26,180 nt of DNA from Paulinella micropora (lineage: Eukaryota > Cercozoa > Imbricatea > Euglyphida): positions 712,726 to 738,905 of the forward strand of contig BJOX01000217.1 in NCBI GenBank assembly GCA_009731375.1. Direction: 5' to 3'. Below the pieces are notes generated by a model that ran no database searches, was not told the DNA's origin, and worked only from the letters and a program-made list of their open reading frames with translations. Below are positions 1-8,338 of the stretch, one piece after another. Each line of letters starts with the position of its first letter. Positions within the stretch are counted from its first letter, which is position 1. A program made the position numbers and the translations under genes.

Positions 1-77
1 GGAGGGAGGGAGAGGGGAGGGAACTGAGGGAGGGGAGGCAGGGGAGGGAGGCGAGGGAGGTAAGAAAGAAAGAAATT
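1..77. repeat. G-rich GGAGGGA tract
   Basis: Purine tract of GGAGGGA-like units with many runs of three or four G on the plus strand, ending in a short GAAA run at 63-76. The G-runs are close enough together to allow G-quadruplex folding (inference). A 17-base motif (TTGAAGAACGAGGGGAC) occurs just downstream near 77 and again near 117. Confidence 0.85.
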
Positions 78-1796
78 TGAAGAACGAGGGGACAGGCTAG
101 GCAAGGAAAATAAAGTTGAAGAACGAGGGGACTGTCCAAGTTCACCTTTGCTAAGCCTCTGCATGGCTGCTGTGGAAAAGGCAAAATGGATGCACTTTTT
201 CCATGGAATACCACATGGGTGTGAATAGGGGATGCATAGAGAGCAGACGAAGCACCCCCTCGCACCAAGACAGACCTGAACGCTGTCCTCATGTGAATGC
301 ACCTACAGAATAGGCTTTTCTTAAACGCAGATAAATTGTCGAGACGATCCGAAAATTAAATAGAATTCAAGATGTTAGTTGGGTGGGGAAGAAAAGCAGG
401 AAAGAGATGGAAAGAGGACAGAAAAAAGTAACCTGGCAGGCCCACAAGAGGGAAAACGGCAATGAGGACGACTGACCGGCCGGTTTAAACTGAAGTTCTG
501 GTCCGTCCACTTAAAGTCAAAATATCTTGAAATCAGAAACAGCAGAGTTTTTGTTAGTTTAGATAATAAAAAAAAACATAATTTTAAAATTCAAACGTTC
601 TAACGTTAATACTGGAACAAGGTCAAGAAAAAAGTCAACGACAACCTCAACATCGCTATGCGCAGGGCTGCACGTAGGTACCTCTAACTGGCGGTCGATG
701 TACGCATGCTGAACTTTCTGAACTTTAATCTAGTATTAACGTTGGACTTTTCAAGTGCTATATCTTTTTATGAAACAAATGCTCTGCTGTTAAATTTTGT
801 ACTTTAAGTTTAAGTGAACTATACAGTGCTTGCATTTTTGTCTACGCAGGTTCAAAGAAAACTAAGCAGTGTATCTTTGTTTTTCCTTGAACTTGAGTAT
901 TGATGCACTCAGGCATTTTTCATATTTCAACTTATTTTTTTATGACTTTTTACTTAGTTTACTTTTCTACAACTTTGATCTTTTTATGTCTTTCTTTGTT
1001 GACAGCCTTTTTGTACTTTGTCACAACTAGACAAATTGTAAGTGATCTAGGTGATTAGTTTGTGATACACATTTTATATTGATTTTTTGTAATGATCTAT
1101 TTGTCAAATGTACAAACATGTTTTTTAAAAATTTAGGTTTATTACTAAAGAGACAATATCTAAAGTATCTGGATCAAAGGCTTGATTTAGCAGTGCTGCG
1201 CGCACTTGCTGAATGTAAAGTCTTGCAGAAGCGTTTGACACACAGCGACCCGCCAACATGACGTTCTCGATGCTATTTCCACGCAGGCTAGGATACTCAA
1301 AGTGTCGCGACCATGTCGGAGGCTGTGGAACACGTACGGAGCCCGCGTAATATCAGTGTATCGGTTGAGACCGAACGCTACAAGCGCTGAGGAGAATGTA
1401 TTCCTCAAGAGGCTAACTGAGAAAGGAAAGAGTGATTTTGCTAGTCCGCGCTATGAAACTTAAACTCTGAGCCAGTCGCGGACAATAGTGCTGTAATGCA
1501 CACATTGATGAAATTTTTGGGTTTTGAGAACGAAAGAGCCATCCCAGGCTAACTGTTAACAAATTTTACTAGTCTGAGATACCTCTCTCGCACCCGAAAG
1601 CGAAATTTTAGATGATGTAGTAGTGGAAAAACTCTAAGTTGTGCGAGTCGCTTTCAGCATCAATCCAAACAGAATGGTAATAAAACATTATGAACTGAAT
1701 TACGTAATTTATATACACATTACAGAATATGTATGGATTTAGAATATATATGGATTTTGAAAAGGGAGTGTGGGGTACAACGAGATGGAATTTCAT
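78..1796. other. Mostly non-repetitive stretch, no convincing gene
   Basis: AT-leaning, mostly unique sequence. The open frames are short and unremarkable; the longest plus-strand one (1079-1261, 60 codons) has no recognisable domain and ends in DNA that is also open on the other strand. A short plus-strand stretch at 613-687 reads VKKKVNDNLNIAMRRAARRY then stop and has coding-like composition, but at 25 codons it cannot be supported alone. The region could be intron or intergenic DNA. I see no RNA gene or mobile-element end in it. Confidence 0.5.
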
Positions 1797-1929
1797 AGAG
1801 AGAGAGAGAGGAGGAGGAGGAGGAGGAGGAAAAGGAGAAGAAGAAGAAGAAGAAGAAGAAGAAGAAGAAGAAGAAGAAGAAGAAGAAGAAGAAGAAGAAG
1901 AAGAAGAAGAAGAAGAAGAAGAATAAGAA

Positions 1930-1960
<31 letters not shown>

Positions 1961-2034
1961 AAGAAGAAGAAGAAGAATATGATGATGATGATGATGATGA
2001 CGATGATGACGATGATGATGACGATGATGATGAG
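1797..2034. repeat. GA / GGA / GAA / GAT compound microsatellite
   Basis: Runs in order: GA, GGA (about 1809-1830), long GAA (about 1838-1977) with two single AAT-type interruptions near 1923-1931, then GAT with scattered GAC (1979-2033). Frames through it give poly-Glu, poly-Arg, poly-Ser or poly-Phe and are not genes. Confidence 0.97.
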
Positions 2035-2044
2035 ATCATTATCA

Positions 2045-2060
2045 AATAAATAAATAAATA
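2045..2060. repeat. AAAT tetranucleotide, about four units
   Basis: Short AAATAAAT run directly after the GAT tract. Confidence 0.8.
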
Positions 2061-2101
2061 GGATCAGACTGTTGCGCCAATCACGAGAAAACGAGGCAGA
2101 G

Positions 2102-2105
2102 AGGT

Positions 2106-2166
<61 letters not shown>

Positions 2167-2210
2167 CGAGAGAGTGAGTGAGAGGGAGGGAGGGAGGGAG
2201 AGAGAGAGAT
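2102..2210. repeat. GT then GA compound microsatellite
   Basis: About 14 GT units switch directly into GA units, which decay into GAGT and GGGA variants. The switch resembles that at 4176-4352. Confidence 0.95.
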
Positions 2211-2217
2211 TGGCGGG

Positions 2218-2403
2218 GGGGGAGGCAAGGAATAGGCAGGACGTTTGTTTAGCATAGCAGCAGTTGGGCACACCATACTCTTGAACAAACACATACTTGT
2301 CCACTGCAAACATGAGTTGACATTTAAGACGGGAGGCGAAGGCAGCGAAACTTTCGCGGCGTTTTCCTCCAAAAACTGGCCTGGGGTGGCTCTCTCGCCG
2401 CAT
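2218..2403 (-). other. Coding-like non-repetitive minus-strand frame, unidentified
   Basis: On the minus strand about 60 codons from an ATG at 2403 have normal amino-acid composition before the frame enters the microsatellite. The middle reads FAAFASRLKCQLMFAVDKY, followed by an aromatic- and Cys-containing stretch with a CC pair. A second minus frame (from 2504) is also open here, so the frame choice is uncertain. The first half faintly recalls retroelement Gag segments, but no diagnostic motif is present. It may be part of an exon, transposon remains, or chance. Confidence 0.2.
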
Positions 2404-2439
2404 CCGAGATCCAACATTTCAAAGTAATGCAGAACTGCC

Positions 2440-2490
2440 TCAGAGTTCAGAATGGCCGAGATCGGCAGCGTGCACAGAGGCCAAATCCAC
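2440..2490 (-). CDS. Candidate terminal exon, 16 codons plus stop
   Basis: Read on the minus strand, ACACGCAG (a plausible 3' splice site) is followed by an in-frame segment reading VDLASVHAADLGHSEL and then TGA. If the other minus-strand islands in this window are exons, this would be a last exon, because it is the lowest-lying island with an acceptor and a stop. Upstream on the minus strand lies a CT microsatellite (the GA tract at 2510-2870) that could act as polypyrimidine tract. No poly(A) signal was found close below it. Product unknown. A second minus frame continues through the stop, so this is tentative. Confidence 0.28.
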   Translation of the reverse strand: MDLASVHAADLGHSEL

Positions 2491-2509
2491 CTGCGTGTGT
2501 ACATTTGTT

Positions 2510-2554
2510 ATGAGAGAGAGAGAGAGAGAGAGACAGAGAGAGACAGAGAGAGAC

Positions 2555-2587
<33 letters not shown>

Positions 2588-2793
2588 AGAGAGAGAGAAG
2601 AGAGAGAAAGAGAGAGAAAGCGAGAGAGAGAGATAGATAGAGAGATAGATAGAGAGGGAAAGAGAGAGAAAGAAAGAGAGAGAGAGGAAAAGAGAGAGAA
2701 AGAAAGAGAGAGAGAGAGAGAGAGAAAGAGAAAGAGAGAGAGAGAAGAAAGAAAGAGAGAGAGAGAAGAAAGAAAGAGAGAGAGAGAGAAGAA

Positions 2794-2824
<31 letters not shown>

Positions 2825-2831
2825 AAGAAAG

Positions 2832-2870
<39 letters not shown>
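2510..2870. repeat. GA microsatellite with GACA, GAAA and GATA variants
   Basis: About 360 bases of GA with interspersed AGAC (2530-2570), GATA (2632-2655) and GAAA blocks. Open in several frames as RERE or LSLS, which is repeat translation only. Confidence 0.97.
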
Positions 2871-2873
<3 letters not shown>

Positions 2874-2880
2874 ACTTTAC

Positions 2881-2922
2881 CACGGCTGCTTGTGGCAGGT
2901 AGTCTGGCTTCTTGAAGCGCAT
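2881..2922 (-). CDS. Exon-like island, copy 2 of the FKKP-YLPQAAV segment
   Basis: Minus-strand reading is MRFKKPDYLPQAAV, ending at GTG|GTAAAGTATAC, a good 5' splice site. The same segment occurs at 3124-3181. Within the shared codons there are five substitutions, four of them synonymous (Pro CCA/CCT, Leu CTG/CTA, Pro CCA/CCG, Ala GCA/GCC) and one Asp/Val; the copies also differ by one whole codon, a Trp present only in the other copy. That pattern favours this frame having been under coding constraint. This copy lacks a clean upstream AG acceptor apart from TTCAAG inside it, so it may be partial. No family recognised. Confidence 0.38.
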
Positions 2923-2924
2923 GA

Positions 2925-2938
2925 AGGAGAAAGAGAAC

Positions 2939-2991
<53 letters not shown>

Positions 2992-3007
2992 GAGAAAGAG
3001 AGAGAGG

Positions 3008-3058
<51 letters not shown>

Positions 3059-3060
3059 AA

Positions 3061-3098
<38 letters not shown>
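2925..3098. repeat. GA microsatellite
   Basis: GA units with a few GGAGAA interruptions. It lies between the two FKKP islands, where it would be an intron on the minus strand. Confidence 0.97.
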
Positions 3099-3102
<4 letters not shown>

Positions 3103-3123
3103 GGGTGTGTGTATGCAATGTAC

Positions 3124-3181
3124 CACGGCGGCTTGCGGTAGGTAGACAGGCTTCTTGAACCAGCGCATAAAGAGGATCGTG
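3124..3181 (-). CDS. Exon-like island, copy 1 of the FKKP-YLPQAAV segment (58 nt)
   Basis: On the minus strand GAGCTTTTTCAG forms a strong 3' splice site, followed by one lead base and 19 codons containing MRWFKKPVYLPQAAV, then GTG|GTACATTG as a 5' splice site. The paired copy at 2881-2922 differs mainly at third codon positions. The size matches another island exactly (12734-12791: one base plus 19 codons). The plus strand is also open here, reading RIKRIVLKKLDKTKMINNLQ just beyond, so the coding strand is inferred from the substitution pattern. No known domain. Confidence 0.4.
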
Positions 3182-3232
3182 CTGAAAAAGCTCGACAAGA
3201 CGAAGATGATCAACAACCTACAGACGAATATT

Positions 3233-3321
3233 CAGACAGAGAGATAGGTAGATAGTGCCGAAAAAGATCAACACTTAAATACAAGAGATATACAGGAGAT
3301 AGATAGATGGATAGATAGATG

Positions 3322-3372
<51 letters not shown>

Positions 3373-3399
3373 TAGATAGATAGATAGATAGATAGATAT

Positions 3400-3445
<46 letters not shown>

Positions 3446-3446
3446 G
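3233..3446. repeat. GATA microsatellite
   Basis: GATA units with a few GATG, one ATTA and one ATAT interruption; nearly pure from 3297. Translates as SIYL repeats on the minus strand, which is not a gene. Confidence 0.97.
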
Positions 3447-3450
3447 GCAC

Positions 3451-3478
3451 CAATTCCACAGGCAGGAGCAGACGCCGC
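3451..3478 (-). CDS. 28-nt exon-like island, copy 1
   Basis: Minus strand: a CTT-rich pyrimidine tract and TTTCTCAAG precede GCGGCG, and the segment ends at GAATTG|GTGCCATC. With one lead base it gives nine codons, RRLLLPVEL. A second island of exactly 28 nt with the same borders is at 3654-3681. Differences include synonymous Leu changes and conservative Leu/Val swaps, which favours this frame. A 9-codon exon would be a micro-exon. Function unknown. Confidence 0.33.
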
Positions 3479-3495
3479 CTTGAGAAAGAAGCAAA

Positions 3496-3545
3496 AGAAG
3501 AAGAAGAAGAAGAAGAAGAAGAACAACAACAACAACAACAACAAG
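3496..3545. repeat. GAA then AAC trinucleotide tracts
   Basis: About nine GAA units followed directly by about seven AAC units. GAA-type interruptions continue more loosely to about 3640. Confidence 0.93.
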
Positions 3546-3586
3546 GAGGAGGAAAAGAGAGGAGAAGGAAGAGGAGGAGCAATTAC

Positions 3587-3604
3587 CAGCATGGCGGGAA
3601 GCGC
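3587..3604 (-). CDS. 18-nt exon-like island, shortened relative of the 28-nt pair
   Basis: Minus strand: TTCTCTGTCGCAAG, then GCGCTTCCCGCCATGCTG, then GTAATTGC. It shares the AAG|GCG start and the position between GAA tracts with the two 28-nt islands but is ten bases shorter. Possibly a decayed third copy. Very short, so low confidence. Confidence 0.18.
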
Positions 3605-3653
3605 CTTGCGACAGAGAAGAAGGAGGAGGAAGAGAGGGAGGAGGAGGAGTGAC

Positions 3654-3681
3654 CAGTTCCAGAGACAAGAGCACATGCCGC
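3654..3681 (-). CDS. 28-nt exon-like island, copy 2
   Basis: Minus strand: CAGCTTTCTCAAG, 28 bases, then GTCACTCC. In the frame shared with 3451-3478 it reads RHVLLSLEL, differing by synonymous Leu codons, Leu/Val swaps, Arg/His and Pro/Ser. Identical length and identical AAG|GCGGC entry in both copies is the main support. Directly upstream on the minus strand lies the island at 3692-3721, with no microsatellite between them. Confidence 0.33.
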
Positions 3682-3691
3682 CTTGAGAAAG

Positions 3692-3721
3692 CTGGTTCAG
3701 CCGCTCACGTTCGTTTTGCGT
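3692..3721 (-). CDS. Exon-like island, ERERLNQ copy (4-nt longer)
   Basis: Minus strand after CTCGTGTAG reads toward ERERLNQ. The relative at 4353-4378 reads EHERLNQ; over these seven codons four differences are seen and three are synonymous (GAG/GAA, CGG/CGT, CTG/CTA). This copy carries four extra bases before the shared part, which shifts the upstream frame, so it is either a decayed copy or has a different boundary. Confidence 0.28.
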
Positions 3722-3749
3722 CTACACGAGATATGTCTGGTATATATAT

Positions 3750-4174
3750 CTTCTTCTTCTTCTTTATCATCATCATCATCATCATCATCATCATCTTCTT
3801 CTTCTTCTTCTTCTTCTTCTTCTTCTTCTTCTTCTTCTTCTTCTTCTTCTTCTTCTTCTCCTTCTTCTTCTGCTTCTTCTGCTTCTTCTGCTTCTTCTGT
3901 CTTCTTCTGTCTTCTTCTGTCTTCTTCTGTCTTCTTCTGTCTTCTTCTGTCTTCTTCTGTCTTCTTCTGTCTTCTTCTGTCTTCTTCTGTCTTCTTTGTC
4001 TTCTTTGTCTTCTTCTTCTTCTTCTTCTTCTTCTTCTTCTTCTTCTTCTTCTTCTTCTTCTTCTTCTTCTTCTGCTGCTGCTGCTGCTGCTGCTTCTTCT
4101 GCTGCTGCTTCTTCTGCTTCTGCTTCTTCTTCTTCTTCTTCTTCTTCTTCTTCTTCTTCTTCTTCTTCTTCTTC
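3750..4174. repeat. CTT-based compound tract with decamer array
   Basis: Pyrimidine tract on the plus strand: TCA (3765-3795), CTT (3796-3860), CTTCTG, a perfect CTTCTTCTGT decamer run (3891-3990), CTTTGT, more CTT, GCT (4072-4092), then CTT. Long frames through it are homopolymer-like and not genes. Confidence 0.97.
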
Positions 4175-4352
<178 letters not shown>

Positions 4353-4378
4353 CTGGTTTAGACGTTCATGTTCGGCGT
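4353..4378 (-). CDS. Exon-like island, EHERLNQ copy
   Basis: Minus strand: CATGCGTAG, then a segment whose flank and body read VDAEHERLNQL before running into the CT repeat. Substitutions against 3692-3721 are mainly synonymous in this frame. The heptad-friendly E-x-E-R-L-x-Q composition suggests coiled coil (inference). No GT donor at the expected edge: it ends in CAG followed by CT repeat. Confidence 0.27.
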
Positions 4379-4488
4379 CTACGCATGGTATATATGGTGT
4401 ATACATGTATGCTGCATCTTGCATGTTACGGCGGTATCTGTTCTTGCTTGTTGGTTCGTTCATTATATGTACAATAGGAATATACTAC

Positions 4489-4572
4489 CCTTGCTCGTTC
4501 GTGGTCGATCTTATCGTCTAGTTCGGTGAGGATGCCGTCTCCGCGCTGCAGCCCCTGCTTGATGGCCTCCGC
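4489..4572 (-). CDS. 84-nt exon-like island (AIKQGLQRGDG segment)
   Basis: Best single exon candidate in the window. On the minus strand TTGTGCATTGGCAG precedes exactly 28 codons, then AGG|GTAGTATA follows. The segment contains AIKQGLQRGDG, ILTELDD and KIDHERAR: charged, helix-prone, coiled-coil-like. A partial copy with the same AG|GCG entry lies at 5965-6006. The ELDD/DHER spacing loosely resembles SNARE-type helices, but that is not enough to assign a family. Between this and the next islands lie 1.3 kb of CTT on one side and GA on the other. Confidence 0.42.
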
Positions 4573-4589
4573 CTGCCAATGCACAACAA

Positions 4590-5279
4590 GCGATTCTTCT
4601 TCTTGTTGTTGTCGTTGTTGATGTTGCTGCTGCTGCTGCTGTTGCTGATGCTGATGCTGTTGCTGTTCTTTTTCTTTCTTCTTCTTCTCCTTCTCCTTCT
4701 TCTTCTTCTTCTTCTCCCTTCTCCCTCCTCCCTCCTTCCTCCTTCCTTCTTCCTTCTTCTTCCTTCTTCTTCCTTCTTCTTCCTTCTTCCTTCTTCTTCC
4801 TTCTTCTTCCTTCTTCTTCTTCCTTCTTCTTCTTCCTTCTTCTTCCTCCTTCTTCCTTCTTCTTCTTTCTTCTTCCTTCTTCTTCCTTATTCTTCCTTCT
4901 TCTTCCTTCTTCTTCCTTCTTCCTTCTTCTTCCTTCTTTCTTCTTCCTTCTTTCTTCTTCCTTCTTTCTTCTTCCTTCTTCCTGCTTCTTCTGCTTCTTC
5001 TTCTGCTTCTGCTTCTGCTTCTTCTTTTGCTTCTTCTTCTTCTTCTTCTTCTTCTTCTTCTTCTTCTTCTTCTTCTTCTTCTTCTTCTTCTTCTTCTTCT
5101 GTTTCTTCTGCTGCTTCTTCTGCTTCTTCTTCTGCTTCTTCTTCTGCTTCTTTCTTCTTCTGCTTCTGCTTCTTCTTCTGCTTCTGCTTCTGCTTCTGCT
5201 TCTTCTCCTTCTCCTTCTCCTTCTTCTTCTCCTTCTTCTTCTTCTTCTTCTTCTTCTTCTTCTTCTTCTTCTTCTTCTT

Positions 5280-5324
<45 letters not shown>

Positions 5325-5361
5325 CTCGTCCTCGTCCTCGTCCCTCGTCCCTCGTCCTTCT

Positions 5362-5417
<56 letters not shown>

Positions 5418-5919
5418 TTCTTCTTCTTCTTCTTCTTCTTCTTCTTCTTCTGCTTCTTCTTCTTCTTCTTCTTCTTCTGCTTCCTCTTCGTCTTCTTCTT
5501 CTTCTTCTTCTTCTTCTTCTTCTTCTTCTTCTTCTTCTTCTTCTTCTTCTTCTTCTTCGTCGTCGTCGTCGTCTTCTTCTTCTTCTTCTTCTTGCTCTTC
5601 TTGTTCTTCTTGTTCTTCTTGTTCTTCTTGTTCTTCTTGTTCTTCTTCTTGTTCTTCTTGTTCTTCTTGTTCTTGTCTTGTTCGTCTTCTTCTTCTTCTT
5701 GTTGTTGTTGTTTTTGTTCTTCTTCTTCTTCTTCTTCTTCTTCTTCTTCTTCTTCTTCTTCTTCTTCCTGTTCTTGTTCTTGTTCTTCTTCTTCTTCTTC
5801 TTCTTCTTCTCCTTCTTCTTCTTCTTCTTCTTCTTCTTCTTCTTCTTCTTCTCTTTTCTTCTTTCTTCTTTTTTTTTCTCCTTCTCCTTCTTCTTCTTCT
5901 TCCTGTTCTTGTTCTTGTT

Positions 5920-5949
<30 letters not shown>
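4590..5949. repeat. 1.36-kb CTT-rich polypyrimidine tract
   Basis: Plus-strand CTT with local variants: TGC/GTT (4600-4665), TTCC-CTT mixtures (4720-4985), GCTTCT (4985-5210), CTA (5280-5322), TCGTCC (5323-5357), TCG (5558-5573) and TTGTTC (5590-5680, 5765-5785, 5902-5920). Mirror-symmetric purine/pyrimidine tracts of this kind can form triplex DNA (known property). The 500-600 codon frames through it are repeat translation. Confidence 0.97.
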
Positions 5950-5950
<1 letters not shown>

Positions 5951-5964
5951 ATGATGATGATGAT

Positions 5965-6006
5965 GCTGCCGTCTCCCCGCTTGAGTCCCTGCTTGATGGC
6001 CCGCGC
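5965..6006 (-). CDS. Exon-like island, partial copy of the AIKQG segment
   Basis: Minus strand: GATAGATAG, then codons containing [13 protein letters not shown], then dissolving into a GAT repeat. Against 4489-4572 the aligned codons show three synonymous changes (Gly, Leu, Arg) and Glu/Arg and Gln/Lys replacements. The 3' half of the exon is missing: the GAT/GAA repeat begins where the other copy continues, so this copy looks truncated by microsatellite growth. Confidence 0.33.
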
Positions 6007-6434
<428 letters not shown>

Positions 6435-6435
6435 T

Positions 6436-6498
6436 GACGGATATTCGTAGTTGCTGGGTGGCCTTCAGCAGGTCCTCCTCCAGCCTGACTGCGTCTTC
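6436..6498 (-). CDS. Exon-like island, EDA-LEEDLL copy 1
   Basis: Minus strand: CCTATGCAACAG, then codons EDAVRLEEDLLKATQQL before the TATC array. Related segments follow at 8030-8074, 8145-8169 and 8299-8333. Compared with 8030-8074 the aligned codons show three synonymous Asp/Glu third-base changes, a few replacements and a whole-codon indel, consistent with this frame. Composition is coiled-coil-like. No clear GT donor; the best is ATATCC|GTCAATAG. Confidence 0.36.
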
Positions 6499-6521
6499 CT
6501 GTTGCATAGGCAGATAGGTAG

Positions 6522-6546
6522 CTAGCTAGGTAGGTAGGTAGGTAGG
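6522..6546. repeat. GGTA/GCTA tetranucleotide run
   Basis: Short AGGTAGCTAGC then GGTA repeats leading into an interspersed-repeat copy. Confidence 0.85.
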
Positions 6547-6550
6547 TGAA

Positions 6551-6644
6551 CAGATGAGAGATCGCAAAAGGAATGTAGTCATTGCAAAGGAACGCAGTTT
6601 CACATCAAACAGCAATTTGTGTACTGTGCATGTGTCCGGGATGG

Positions 6645-6648
<4 letters not shown>
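6551..6648. repeat. Interspersed repeat R2, copy A
   Basis: About 98 bases closely matching 6811-6904, including the block TCACATCAAACA and GTGTCCGGGATGGGAA. A third, cut copy is at 10567-10602. On the minus strand it can read [20 protein letters not shown], but no family was recognised. Each copy abuts a GATA array. Confidence 0.85.
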
Positions 6649-6681
<33 letters not shown>

Positions 6682-6683
6682 TT

Positions 6684-6729
<46 letters not shown>

Positions 6730-6746
6730 AAGATAGATAGATAGAT

Positions 6747-6810
<64 letters not shown>
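6649..6810. repeat. GATA microsatellite
   Basis: GATA units with a GTTGATA and two GAAA interruptions, sandwiched between two R2 copies. Confidence 0.97.
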
Positions 6811-6904
6811 GAGATGTCGCAAAGGAATGTAGTCCTTGCAAAGGAACGCAGTTTCACATCAAACAATAATTTGTGTACTGTGCATGTGTCCGGGATGGGA
6901 ATCA
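6811..6904. repeat. Interspersed repeat R2, copy B
   Basis: Same unit as 6551-6648 with a few substitutions and one-base indels. Beyond it a short unique stretch runs to the gap at 6967. Confidence 0.85.
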
Positions 6905-6966
6905 CGGGTAGACTGTGTTCTGGAAAAAGAAGAGGAGGAAGGACGTTGAAGAAAAAGGCAATCTAG

Positions 6967-7497
6967 NNNNNNNNNNNNNNNNNNNNNNNNNNNNNNNNNN
7001 NNNNNNNNNNNNNNNNNNNNNNNNNNNNNNNNNNNNNNNNNNNNNNNNNNNNNNNNNNNNNNNNNNNNNNNNNNNNNNNNNNNNNNNNNNNNNNNNNNNN
7101 NNNNNNNNNNNNNNNNNNNNNNNNNNNNNNNNNNNNNNNNNNNNNNNNNNNNNNNNNNNNNNNNNNNNNNNNNNNNNNNNNNNNNNNNNNNNNNNNNNNN
7201 NNNNNNNNNNNNNNNNNNNNNNNNNNNNNNNNNNNNNNNNNNNNNNNNNNNNNNNNNNNNNNNNNNNNNNNNNNNNNNNNNNNNNNNNNNNNNNNNNNNN
7301 NNNNNNNNNNNNNNNNNNNNNNNNNNNNNNNNNNNNNNNNNNNNNNNNNNNNNNNNNNNNNNNNNNNNNNNNNNNNNNNNNNNNNNNNNNNNNNNNNNNN
7401 NNNNNNNNNNNNNNNNNNNNNNNNNNNNNNNNNNNNNNNNNNNNNNNNNNNNNNNNNNNNNNNNNNNNNNNNNNNNNNNNNNNNNNNNNNNNNNNNN
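6967..7497. other. Assembly gap, 531 N
   Basis: Unresolved bases. Open frames that appear to cross it on either strand are artefacts. Confidence 1.
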
Positions 7498-7798
7498 TGT
7501 GGTTGGTGTCTGTGCCCAGTTCAAGCCGAAAGGTAGCCGAGCCCTTTTGAACTATACGGGACAACACTAGAACACTCCCCAGGAGCGCGTGCCCTAAGGA
7601 GATGATGCCACAAACAAGCCGAGGTTTCAGGAGTTCACGCTCGTTGTGAGTTACCTTTCTACAACCCCGACTTCATCAACCCTTTGCATCACGCCCCGAC
7701 TTCATCAGCCATGGTCAGGAGTTGGTTGCCTGTTTAGCCCTTGCGCTGCGCGCGATTAACGGCGGACACAAAATCGTCATTGTAGGAGACAGTTAGAT
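7498..7798. repeat. Interspersed repeat R1, copy A
   Basis: Roughly 290 bases closely similar to 9881-10165, sharing blocks such as CAGTTCAAGCCGAAAGGTAG, GACTTCATCAACCCTTTGCA and GCGGACACAAAA. The left end is cut by the gap. Not a recognised element; no inverted terminal repeats or target duplications seen. Confidence 0.85.
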
Positions 7799-7843
7799 CT
7801 GAACCCTAGGCTGAGTTGCCAGTGGCAGAGACCGTCTCCATGG

Positions 7844-7845
7844 GC

Positions 7846-7926
<81 letters not shown>
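7844..7926. repeat. GATA microsatellite
   Basis: About 20 uninterrupted GATA units downstream of R1 copy A. Confidence 0.97.
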
Positions 7927-7948
7927 TCTCGGATCAGCAACATACGAC

Positions 7949-8022
7949 CATAACAACAACATCAGCAGCAGCAACAACGACAACAACATCGACAACGACA
8001 AGACAACAACGACAACAACATA
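7949..8022. repeat. CAA/CGA-rich imperfect trinucleotide tract
   Basis: ACAACAACATCAGCAGCAAC-type sequence with CAACGAC units; decayed microsatellite next to an exon-like island. Confidence 0.8.
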
Positions 8023-8029
8023 ATCGTGG

Positions 8030-8074
8030 GTGCTGGGTGTCCAGCAGATCCTCTTCCAGTCCGCCTGCATCTTC
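8030..8074 (-). CDS. Exon-like island, EDA-LEEDLL copy 2
   Basis: Minus strand: GTACACGCAG, then EDAGGLEEDLLDTQ. Same AG|GAAGA entry as 6436-6498 and one codon shorter. Third-base differences GAC/GAT, GAG/GAA, GAC/GAT keep the acidic residues. Surrounded by TATG and CAA repeats. Possible but weak GT donor at ACGATTAT|GTTGTT. Confidence 0.35.
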
Positions 8075-8084
8075 CTGCGTGTAC

Positions 8085-8144
8085 GTATCTACGTACGTAC
8101 GTATGTATGCATGTATGTATGTATGTATGTATGTATGTATGTAC
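8085..8144. repeat. TATG/TACG microsatellite
   Basis: TACG then TATG units. CMYV frames are repeat translation. Confidence 0.95.
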
Positions 8145-8169
8145 GTTTAACAAATCCTCCTGCAACTTC
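8145..8169 (-). CDS. Exon-like island, EDA-LEEDLL copy 3 (internally deleted)
   Basis: Minus strand: ATACAGACAG, 25 bases, then GTACATAC. Aligned with copy 2 it keeps both ends but lacks about 11 internal bases, which breaks the shared frame. Probably a decayed copy, although the AG and GT borders survive. Confidence 0.25.
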
Positions 8170-8170
8170 C

Positions 8171-8298
8171 TGTCTGTATGCATGTATGTATGTATGTATG
8201 TATGTGTGTATGTATGAATGTATGCATGTATCCATGTATCCATGTATGTATGTATGTATGTATGTATGTTTGTATATATATGTGTATGTGTAATATAT
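8171..8298. repeat. TATG microsatellite
   Basis: TATG with TGCA, CCATGTAT and TATA interruptions. Confidence 0.95.
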
Positions 8299-8333
8299 GT
8301 TCAACAAGCTCTCTTCCAGCCGACTGGATCTTT
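8299..8333 (-). CDS. Exon-like island, EDA-LEEDLL copy 4 (frameshifted)
   Basis: Minus strand: ACACTACAG, then a segment matching copy 2 with one base deleted; the second half reads LEESLLN. The deletion breaks the frame, so this copy would be non-functional if the family is coding. Confidence 0.25.
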
Positions 8334-8338
8334 CTGTA

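Noticed and set aside
1079-1408. Two overlapping short frames (plus and minus)
   Set aside because: 60-73 codons on opposite strands with no domain, no second copy and no splice-like context.
2218-2403. Retroelement Gag
   Set aside because: Only a loose resemblance in composition; no zinc knuckle or protease/RT motifs nearby.
7515-7535. tRNA-derived SINE promoter in R1 (GTTCAAGCC like a B box)
   Set aside because: The match to a B box is imperfect and no A box at suitable spacing was found.
6859-7567. About 220-codon frames on both strands crossing 6967-7497
   Set aside because: They consist mostly of undetermined bases in an assembly gap.
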